DNA of 5,018 nt from Nitrospinota bacterium. Lineage in GTDB: Bacteria; UBA8248. A program made the translations under genes and the position numbers. Location of the stretch: assembly GCA_003506735.1 (NCBI GenBank), contig DNYS01000189.1:26513-31530 (forward strand), read 5' to 3'. The notes beneath the pieces were generated by a model. It was not told the DNA's origin. It ran no database searches and worked only from the letters and a program-made list of their open reading frames with translations. This document shows, piece after piece, positions 1-5,018 of the stretch. Position 1 is the first letter of the stretch; each line of letters begins with the position of its first letter.

Positions 1-3
1 CGG

Positions 4-360
4 CTATGCGTCCTCGTGGCCGCGCCAGTGCCGGTGAGAGGATTTGGTGTCGTCCCCGTACCGAACCCGGAAGAGCAGCGTCCGCTCGGGGCCGTTTTCG
101 TACTCGTGATACTCCCCGCGCGGATGAACGATGAACGAGCCGGGCGTGATGTCCACCTTCCCATCGTCGGTGGTCATCACCCCCCCGCCCTGATAGCAGA
201 AGTAGATTTCCGTCGCGTCATTGTGGGCATGATAGGGGCTGATCTGGCCCGGCTCCCAGCAGGCGACCGTGACGTCTCCTTCACCGAATTTGCCCAGAAT
301 TTTTTCTACATGCTTTTCGGAGCTGAATTCCTTTTCCTTGTTCAGATCAAATGGATGCAT
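4..360 (-). CDS. Small single-domain cupin protein
   Basis: A 118-residue protein that is essentially one cupin beta-barrel. Both signature motifs are complete. Motif 1, G(X)5HXH(X)4E(X)6G, is G38, H44, H46, E51 and G58. Motif 2, G(X)5PXG(X)2H(X)3N, is G74, P80, G82, H85 and N89. H44, H46, E51 and H85 are the usual ligands of a single divalent metal, so a metal-binding cytoplasmic protein is expected; no signal peptide or membrane segment is visible. Substrate and reaction cannot be assigned, because such small cupins include dioxygenases, isomerases, decarboxylases and ligand sensors. The frame is open 68 codons further upstream, but ATG at 358-360 is chosen: it follows a GGGAGG ribosome site, the cupin domain starts soon after, and the upstream extension would overlap the start of the divergent CoA-transferase. 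Divergent arrangement with that gene suggests shared regulation. Family assignment is firm; function is unknown. Confidence 0.9.
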   Translation of the reverse strand: MHPFDLNKEKEFSSEKHVEKILGKFGEGDVTVACWEPGQISPYHAHNDATEIYFCYQGGGVMTTDDGKVDITPGSFIVHPRGEYHEYENGPERTLLFRVRYGDDTKSSHRHWRGHEDA

Positions 361-364
361 TTCG

Positions 365-370
365 CCTCCC
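365..370 (-). promoter_or_regulatory. Ribosome binding site of the cupin gene
   Basis: On the minus strand GGGAGG lies four bases (CGAA) before the ATG at 358-360. It decides the start of the cupin gene in favour of the short, 118-residue form. Confidence 0.7.
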
Positions 371-493
371 AAGCGATAGATGGATGAAAAATCCGACGTG
401 GCCTCACGATACCCCAACCGCGCCTTTGGGACATTCTCCGTCCCCGGATTCAGTGTTATCTTAGGGGGGCGGCAATTTCCCCACTCAGCCGAC

Positions 494-499
494 GGAGAA
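494..499 (+). promoter_or_regulatory. Ribosome binding site of the CoA-transferase gene
   Basis: GGAGAA lies six bases before the ATG at 506. It decides against the in-frame ATG at 380, which would add 42 residues with no similarity to the family N-terminus. Confidence 0.75.
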
Positions 500-505
500 C
501 CCCCG

Positions 506-1714
506 ATGAACGATTCCGCCACCCGGCCGCCCCTCGATGGCGTCAAGGTGCTCGACCTTTCCAACTACCTCGCCGGACCCTTGACAACCATGTTTCTCGC
601 CGACTACGGGGCCGAGGTCATCAAGATTGAACACCCACGCGGTGGGGACGGCATGCGCATGTGGGGCCACAACAAAAACGGCGTGGGTCTCTACTTCAAG
701 GTCATCAACCGGAACAAAAAAAGCGTCACCCTCGATCTGCACACTCCCTTCGGCGTCCGGGCCGTCAAAGCCCTTACCCAGGAGGCCGACGTCGTCGTCG
801 AGAACTTCCGCCCCGGCGTCCTGGATAAATGGGGCATCGGCTACGAAACCCTCTCCGCCCTCAACCAGGGGATCGTCATGCTCTCCATCACCGGCTTCGG
901 CCAGACGGGGCCCTACCGCGATCGGCCCGGCTTCGGCTCCCTCGCCGAGGGCTACGCCGGCTTCGCCCACATCAACGGCCACGCCGATGGCCCGCCCCTC
1001 AGCCCCTCCTGGGGGCTGGGCGACTCCACCACCGGCATCGGAGCCGCCTTCCTGGTGATGGCCGCCCTCTTCGAGCGCGAGCGGCGCGGCGGGGCGGGCC
1101 AGCGCATCGACATGTCCATCTACGAGCAGCTCTTCACCATGCTCGGCCCCCAGGTGATCGACTACGATCAGCTCGGCATTATTCAGGGCCGGGACGGCTC
1201 CCGCCTCGCCTTCGCCGTCCCCCGGAACAACTTCAAGACCCGGGACGGCAAATGGGTGCTCATCGCCGGATCGAACCAATCCATCTTCGAGAATATCTGC
1301 CGCGGCCTCGGCAGGGAGGACCTGATCGCCGACCCCCGCTTTTCGGACAACCGGGCCCGGATGGAAAACCCCGCCGCCCTCGAAGAGGAAATTCAGGAAA
1401 CCGTGCGCATCTTCACCCTGGATGAAGTCATGTCCCGCCTCGTCGCCGCTGGCGGAGCCGCCACCCCCATCAACGACGTGCGGATGGTCATCGAGGACCC
1501 CCAGGTCATCGCGCGCGAAAATATCGCACGGGTCCCGGACAAAGAGCTCGGCGGCGAGGTGCGCATGCAAAACGTCGCCGGAAAACTCTCCCGCACCCCC
1601 GGCCGTATTCGTCACGCCGGCCCGCGCCTAGGCGAGAATAACCGGGAGATACTCATTGAAAGACTGGGATTCAGCGAGGAAGAGATCCGGGGGGAAGGGT
1701 TGGATGCCGGGTGA
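506..1714 (+). CDS. CaiB/BaiF family (class III) CoA-transferase
   Basis: A 402-residue protein, the usual length for class III CoA-transferases, which move CoA from an acyl-CoA donor to a free carboxylic acid through an aspartyl-CoA thioester. Family marks in order: an N-terminal segment LDGVKVLDLSNYLAGP (10-25); DYGAEVIKIEHPRGGD (33-48); the EADVVVENFRPGVLDKWGI stretch (93-111); the GFGQTGPYRDRPGF segment (130-143); and GLGDSTTG (170-177), where D173 matches the catalytic Asp169 of formyl-CoA transferase. This is followed by the long helix with GAGQRIDMSIYE (196-207). The C-terminal part contains the family's small-domain segments, including DPRFSDNRARMEN (276-288) and a late RLGENNREIL (374-383). 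It is soluble, with no signal peptide. The acid substrate cannot be predicted; carnitine-, oxalate-, succinyl- or benzylsuccinate-type uses all exist in the family. It probably acts with the downstream oxidoreductase. The gap of 172 bases leaves co-transcription likely but unproven. Confidence 0.95.
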   Translation: MNDSATRPPLDGVKVLDLSNYLAGPLTTMFLADYGAEVIKIEHPRGGDGMRMWGHNKNGVGLYFKVINRNKKSVTLDLHTPFGVRAVKALTQEADVVVENFRPGVLDKWGIGYETLSALNQGIVMLSITGFGQTGPYRDRPGFGSLAEGYAGFAHINGHADGPPLSPSWGLGDSTTGIGAAFLVMAALFERERRGGAGQRIDMSIYEQLFTMLGPQVIDYDQLGIIQGRDGSRLAFAVPRNNFKTRDGKWVLIAGSNQSIFENICRGLGREDLIADPRFSDNRARMENPAALEEEIQETVRIFTLDEVMSRLVAAGGAATPINDVRMVIEDPQVIARENIARVPDKELGGEVRMQNVAGKLSRTPGRIRHAGPRLGENNREILIERLGFSEEEIRGEGLDAG

Positions 1715-1852
1715 GGATTCCATATTCTCCATTCGGCCCTACGCCCCGCGGCACCGGCCCGAGTTCGAGAAAGCGCCTCCGCCTTAAATGGACCGGATCG
1801 CGGGCGCGTGGCACATTCTTTCGATTTCGAATGGTAGGGGCGCAAACACGGG

Positions 1853-1868
1853 CCGGCGGGAGAGCCGG
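1853..1868 (+). other. Hairpin in the leader of the oxidoreductase gene
   Basis: CCGGC (1853-1857) and GCCGG (1864-1868) are perfect complements around a six-base loop, GGGAGA. The hairpin sits five bases before the AGGGG ribosome site of the next gene. It has no T-run, so it is not a normal intrinsic terminator. Short GC-rich stems occur by chance in DNA like this, so a role in mRNA stability or translation is only a possibility. Confidence 0.3.
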
Positions 1869-1872
1869 TGAA

Positions 1873-1877
1873 AGGGG
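1873..1877 (+). promoter_or_regulatory. Ribosome binding site of the oxidoreductase gene
   Basis: AGGGG lies nine bases before the ATG at 1887. The spacing is slightly long but usable. The start agrees with the protein, whose Rossmann fold begins within ten residues. Confidence 0.6.
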
Positions 1878-1886
1878 AAACCGATC

Positions 1887-2648
1887 ATGGGAAGGTTAGA
1901 GGGGCGCGCCGCCATCGTGACCGGCGCGGCGCAGGGAATCGGGGCCGTTTTCGCCAAGGCCCTGGCGGCCGAGGGGGCCAACGTCGCTGTCGCCGACATC
2001 CAGGACGGCCAGAGCGTCGCCGATGAGATCGAATCCACCTTCAAGGGCGTCCGCGCCTTCGCCCAGATCGCCGACGTCAGCGACGAGGTCTCGGTCAACG
2101 AGCTCGCGGCGAAAACCGTCGAGGCGTTCGGCAAGGTGGACATCCTTGTCCCCAACGCCGCCGTCTTCGCCAGCATGACCCCCGGCCGCTTCGAGGACAT
2201 TTCGCCCGCCGGCTGGGACGCCCTGATGGCGGTGAACGTGAAGGGCCCCTGGCTTTGCGCCAAGGCGGTTGTCCCGCACATGCGCGCCCGGAAATACGGG
2301 AAGATCGTCAACATCGCCTCGGGCACTCTGTTCAAGGGCGTGCCCTGGATGCTGCATTACGTCTCGTCCAAGGGAGCGATTCTGGCGATGACGCGGGCGC
2401 TCTCGCGCGAGGTCGGGGACGACGGCATCTGCGTGAACTCGATTGCGCCCGGGCTGACGATGAGCGAGGGCGTCCGCGCCAAGGAAGAACACCTCGCCTA
2501 CCGGGACGCGGTCGTGGGCAGCCGGGCCTTCAAGCGCGACGAGACGCCCGAGGACCTCATCGGCGCGCTGATATTCCTCTCCTCCAGCGACAGCGACTTC
2601 ATGACCGGGCAGTGCCTGGTGGTGGACGGAGGATCGATCAACCATTGA
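1887..2648 (+). CDS. Short-chain dehydrogenase/reductase (classical SDR)
   Basis: A 253-residue protein of typical classical SDR length, a NAD(P)-dependent alcohol/ketone oxidoreductase. Visible motifs in order: the cofactor glycine motif TGAAQGIG (12-19); D37 at the end of the second beta strand, which usually favours NAD(H) over NADP(H); adenine-pocket D63-V64; N90-A91-A92, the NAG-type motif; and a complete catalytic tetrad N117, S145, Y158, K162 with YxxxK spacing and the usual 13 residues between Ser and Tyr. P188-G189 and a C-terminal GQCLVVDGGS (241-250) complete the fold. The C-terminus resembles FabG-like and 3-hydroxyacyl dehydrogenase-like members. The neighbouring CoA-transferase suggests a hydroxyacyl or hydroxy-acid substrate, but this is inference, and the symbol fabG is not justified. 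It is likely cytoplasmic and tetrameric, as is usual for the family. It lies on the same strand as the CoA-transferase and converges on the acyl-CoA dehydrogenase remnant. Confidence 0.94.
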   Translation: MGRLEGRAAIVTGAAQGIGAVFAKALAAEGANVAVADIQDGQSVADEIESTFKGVRAFAQIADVSDEVSVNELAAKTVEAFGKVDILVPNAAVFASMTPGRFEDISPAGWDALMAVNVKGPWLCAKAVVPHMRARKYGKIVNIASGTLFKGVPWMLHYVSSKGAILAMTRALSREVGDDGICVNSIAPGLTMSEGVRAKEEHLAYRDAVVGSRAFKRDETPEDLIGALIFLSSSDSDFMTGQCLVVDGGSINH

Positions 2649-2720
2649 GGGTGGCCCGTTCCGGCCCCGCGGAATCGTCCAAAACGGGGCAATTTCGGGG
2701 GGCTTCAGTCCTCTCCCAGA

Positions 2721-2737
2721 TTCGGGGATTTCCCGAA
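2721..2737. terminator. Perfect inverted repeat between two convergent genes, possible weak terminator
   Basis: TTCGGG (2721-2726) and CCCGAA (2732-2737) flank a GATTT loop. This is the best hairpin between the stop of the oxidoreductase and the stop of the opposing acyl-CoA dehydrogenase gene, where a two-way terminator would be expected. Neither strand has a T-run directly after the stem, so termination would be inefficient or need Rho. Confidence 0.35.
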
Positions 2738-2758
2738 GCTTAAAACGAAACCTCCATT

Positions 2759-2790
2759 CGCTCATCCGTACTGCCCGCTCATCCGTACTG
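2759..2790. repeat. 15-bp direct repeat over the 3' end of the acyl-CoA dehydrogenase gene
   Basis: CGCTCATCCGTACTG occurs at 2759-2773 and again at 2776-2790, separated by two bases, so the unit is 17 bp. On the minus strand each copy contains the codons for Gln-Tyr-Gly followed by TGA, the end of the acyl-CoA dehydrogenase reading frame. The gene uses the copy at 2776-2790, and the second copy lies just beyond its stop. This is a short tandem duplication of the gene end, as produced by replication slippage. Confidence 0.9.
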
Positions 2791-3974
2791 AAGGATCATC
2801 CCCGTCAGGCCGCATTCGATTTTTCCGGCGCCCTCGATGCACCGGGAGCTCGAGGGCGGCATGACCACGCCCACGATCCCCTCCCGGTAAAAGCGCTCGA
2901 ACGGATACCGCCGGACAATAGAGCGTCCCCCGACCAGCCGCATTGTTTGCTGGGATACCTTGGCGCAAATCTCGCACGAAATGTATTTCAACTGCATGAC
3001 CACCTTGACCGTATTCTGGCTGGCTTTCCTATCTCCCTGCTCCTTGACGGCGCCTGCCTCATAGAGAAGGTTCCGGGCAGCGCGGAGCTCCGAGCTCAGT
3101 GCGCCGATTTCGCTCTGATAAATCTCATCGTGGCTCAGGGGCTCGGGGTTGGGCTCGTAGCGGTATTTTTCACGTAATCGACCAGATGGGAATAAATCCC
3201 CTCCCCCAGCCCCAGCTAGGCCGCCGAGAAGCCGAGATGAAACATGGTGATGTCGATCTTCCCGGTCGCTCCGATAAAATTTTCCCCGCCGAGGATGTTT
3301 TCGCGGGGAACGAAAGCGTCCTCGTAAACGATATTGTCGCTCGCGGTGCCGCGCATCCCCATGGCGTCCCATACCCGCTTGATCTCCACGCCATCCGAAT
3401 TTTTATCGATCACGGCGGTCATGATGGCTTCGGCGGCGGTTTTTTTTTCGGCCAAAAATCCGGTGGTGAAAAAAAGGCCGGCGTACTCCCCCAAGGTGGT
3501 GGAGATTTTCTCGCCGCTCAGCCGGAACCCCCCGTCCACCGGCGTGAACGTGCTTTTGAGCGTCACCAGATGACGAAAGCTCATACCCCGCTCGGCGGTG
3601 ACGGATGAAAAATATTCTCCACCCCCGGCGACCCGGGGGAGAATGCGTTTTTTTTGTCCTTCGTTCGCCAGGGCGAAAAAAAGGGAGGTGCTGGTGGAGT
3701 GCATGTTCCATGACAGCGCGGTGGAGGGACGCACCTTGCCAAGCTCCAGCAGGATGAGGTTGTAAGTCAACGAATTCGCCCCCGCTCCGCCCCATTCTTT
3801 CGGAATGCAGGCCGCGTTCAGCCCGGCATCCCGCAATTCGGCGAAGTTTTCGGAGGGAAACCGGGAATTCCGATCGATTTCTTCCGCCCGCTCCGCAAAG
3901 GCGGGCGTCAATTGCTTCACCCGATCGACGAGCTCCGCATCGTACTGAAGGTCCATGAGACTGCTCATTCCCAT
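2779..3974 (-). pseudogene. Acyl-CoA dehydrogenase family gene, broken by a nonsense codon and a frameshift
   Basis: With both lesions repaired this encodes about 398 residues, a normal length for flavoprotein acyl-CoA dehydrogenases. The N-terminal helical part holds RFPSENFAELRDAGL (38-52) and IPKEWGGAG (57-65). The middle beta part has SSVTAERG (123-130), DGGFRLSGEKIST (147-159) and MGMRGTASDNIVYEDAFVP (205-223), classic family stretches. Codon 253 is TAG (3216-3218), but the same frame goes on as LGLGEGIYSHLVDYVK, a typical continuation. The five-A run at 3166-3170 (T on the plus strand) then lacks one base. After it the next frame reads YRYEPNPEP and later AARNLLYEAG, the normal helical C-terminal domain, to a TGA at 2779-2781. 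Unrepaired, the product stops after 252 residues and lacks that domain, so it should be inactive. ATG at 3972-3974 is chosen because of the GGAGGG before it. I see no glutamate at the usual base position near the C-terminus, so the ancestral enzyme may not have been a standard dehydrogenase. Sequencing error is the alternative to real decay. Confidence 0.85.
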
Positions 3975-3981
3975 GCCATTG

Positions 3982-3987
3982 CCCTCC
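3982..3987 (-). promoter_or_regulatory. Ribosome binding site of the acyl-CoA dehydrogenase remnant
   Basis: On the minus strand GGAGGG lies seven bases before the ATG at 3972-3974. In-frame ATGs also occur at 4016, 3968 and 3956, and this site favours the one at 3974. The translation start is therefore intact although the gene is broken further on. Confidence 0.7.
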
Positions 3988-4020
3988 GGTATCCGCCAGG
4001 AAACGTGCAAGACCATTTAA

Positions 4021-4037
4021 AGGATTGCGATTATCCT
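4021..4037. promoter_or_regulatory. Short inverted repeat upstream of the acyl-CoA dehydrogenase remnant, possible operator
   Basis: AGGAT (4021-4025) and ATCCT (4033-4037) form a dyad with a seven-base spacer, 47 bases upstream of the chosen start. It lies in the AT-rich patch where the promoter of this gene would be expected; the minus strand reads GATAAT over part of it, a fair -10 element, but no good -35 is spaced correctly. Binding by a repressor is a guess. Confidence 0.25.
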
Positions 4038-4173
4038 AAAATAAACCGCCATTTCGGCGCAAACGCCTTGAGGTGCCCCGATCCGATGGGGCAAATCGAA
4101 TCGGGGGTGGGGGTGAATCCATCATATGGTGTAAGGATCAAATGAAATCAAGTTGAATGTACTTTGGATAGTC

Positions 4174-5018
4174 TTACGTAGGTATTCCATTGCGATTCGG
4201 GTCAATCAGCCAGTTTTTTATTTGACCGATGAAATCCCATACATCATCTTCAGTCGGTTTGATGTAGTCTTTCAAATCAGGATCTTCGTCCATTTTCTCA
4301 AAAATATTCGTTAACCATTTAGTTTTTTCCCGCGACACGTCGAGATCGGACAACCAAGACTCAACTTCTCCTTTCCGCGCAACGAATAGGCCAAATTGGG
4401 CGAGTCTGTCTAAAATATTATTAGCGGCCTCTTTATCGCTTTCTGAGAGAATTTCAATTCCACCATTTCTTTTCATGTCTTGGCCGCTTTCCTCAAATTT
4501 CAGCTTAATTGCACTTCTCATTAGCGCCAATGATTGTTGTTCATCCTTCGGAACAAACCCGCTTTCCAAAAACGTCGTCCATACTTTACCGCCGTCCTTG
4601 ATTACATCGATATCAACGATTCCCACAGTTGGAATTCCAAGTTCTCTGAGTGGACGAATAATGGTTTTTTCTGTTTGTTTGCCCTGCCAATTAACAAAGA
4701 GGCAGTTGGGAATTCCAAGATCAGGCATAAAGCGCAATAAACGCTCATTAATTTCTTGATAAAAGGCCCTGTCAGCATCTGCTTCTGTAACAATTACGTA
4801 ATCATAAAAAAGGCCGTCCAGAATTTTAGCTGAACGCAACAGTGGGTTTCTCATCAACCTTAAAATATTTTCACTTGGCAACAATCGTGCTGTAGCGACA
4901 TCCGATTTATAAGTAAGACGAACGATATTTACTGTGCGCCGGACTGAATACAACCCATAAGAAAACTGGAACTGTGCGTAGAAACAAAAGTCGTTTTTCC
5001 GAATGGATAGTCGCTTGA
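4174..5018 (-). pseudogene. OLD-like ATP-dependent endonuclease (ATPase/TOPRIM), C-terminal half, frameshifted and cut by the window edge
   Basis: The long frame from 4953 to the TAA at 4174 carries a TOPRIM nuclease domain of the OLD kind: VIVTEADADRAFY with E57, D59 and D61 (counting from the TTG at 4953), then GIVDIDV with D114 and D116, and GEVESWL with E196 and E198, the late acidic element. These acidic residues normally bind the metal that cuts DNA. This frame has no credible start, only a TTG in mid-gene. In the neighbouring frame, from 5018 to 4935, the DNA encodes FVSTHSSSFLMGCIQSGA, the switch-histidine segment of the ABC-type ATPase, with His at 4974-4976. That frame reaches TAA at 4929-4931, exactly where VNIVRLTY should follow in the TOPRIM frame. 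One base is missing near 4933-4938. The Walker motifs, if present, lie beyond the window. GC content is far lower than in the metabolic genes, suggesting transfer. Relatives act in phage defence and DNA processing; the role here is unproven. Probably a remnant, unless the gap is a sequence error. Confidence 0.8.

Noticed and set aside
380..505. Upstream 42-residue extension of the CoA-transferase from an ATG at 380
   Set aside because: It has no family similarity, lacks a good ribosome site, and the ATG at 506 has GGAGAA six bases before it just ahead of the conserved N-terminus.
361..505. Sigma-70 promoters in the divergent gap
   Set aside because: Partial matches exist (TTGGGA at 426, TATCTT at 457), but the spacing is wrong or the match too poor to call either promoter.
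485..1615. Long open frame (376 codons) antisense to the CoA-transferase
   Set aside because: It mirrors a strongly GC-biased coding frame, has a low-complexity Gly/Ala/Val/Asp composition and no recognisable domain.
1896..2765. Long open frame (289 codons) antisense to the oxidoreductase
   Set aside because: Same cause: an antisense shadow of a GC-rich gene with a complete SDR motif set on the plus strand.
3135..3218. TAG recoding or programmed frameshifting in the acyl-CoA dehydrogenase gene
   Set aside because: Both events would be needed within 50 bases, no stimulatory structure was seen, and TAG is the normal terminal stop of the cupin gene in this window.
4076..4106. Inverted repeat CCCCGAT / ATCGGGG as a terminator after the nuclease gene
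   Set aside because: The 7-bp stem has a 17-base loop and no T-run on the minus strand after it.
4088..4113. G-quadruplex from closely spaced G-runs
   Set aside because: Only three runs of four or more G (4088-4091, 4103-4107, 4109-4113) are present; a fourth is missing.
4951..4953. TTG as the true start of the nuclease gene
   Set aside because: No ribosome site precedes it, and OLD-like sequence continues upstream in the adjacent frame, so it is an internal codon after a frameshift.

Overview
The window comes from a bacterium. The left 4.0 kb is GC-rich: the 60 bases from 961 contain 45 G/C. It carries compact catabolic genes with clear Shine-Dalgarno sequences and codon choice biased to C/G. 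I cannot place the organism reliably. The genes suit an uncultured, metabolically versatile proteobacterium-like lineage, but that is inference.

Layout. A small single-domain cupin gene (minus, 4-360) diverges from a class III CoA-transferase gene of the CaiB/BaiF family (plus, 506-1714). Next, in the same direction, is a classical short-chain dehydrogenase/reductase (plus, 1887-2648). Facing these is an acyl-CoA dehydrogenase-family gene (minus, 2779-3974) that is broken by an in-frame TAG and, 45 bases further on, by a one-base frameshift. A 15-bp sequence is tandemly repeated over its stop codon. After a 199-bp gap without a gene, the base composition falls sharply (23 G/C in the 60 bases from 4201). 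The last 845 bases hold the C-terminal half of an OLD-like ATPase/TOPRIM endonuclease on the minus strand. Its gene runs off the window and is itself frameshifted, near 4933-4938.

The CoA-transferase, the oxidoreductase and (when intact) the acyl-CoA dehydrogenase would fit a pathway that loads an organic acid onto CoA and oxidises it. The substrate cannot be read from the sequence. The cupin may be an accessory enzyme or sensor of the same pathway.

The most notable point is the contrast between halves. Three intact genes fill the left 2.7 kb, and all the lesions I can find lie in the right 2.3 kb, next to a compositionally foreign, nuclease-type gene. This looks like the decayed edge of an acquired island, probably one with defence genes. 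Sequencing or assembly error is the main alternative. No RNA gene, CRISPR array or insertion sequence was seen. The gaps at 361-505, 1715-1886, 2649-2778 and 3975-4173 contain only the short elements listed.
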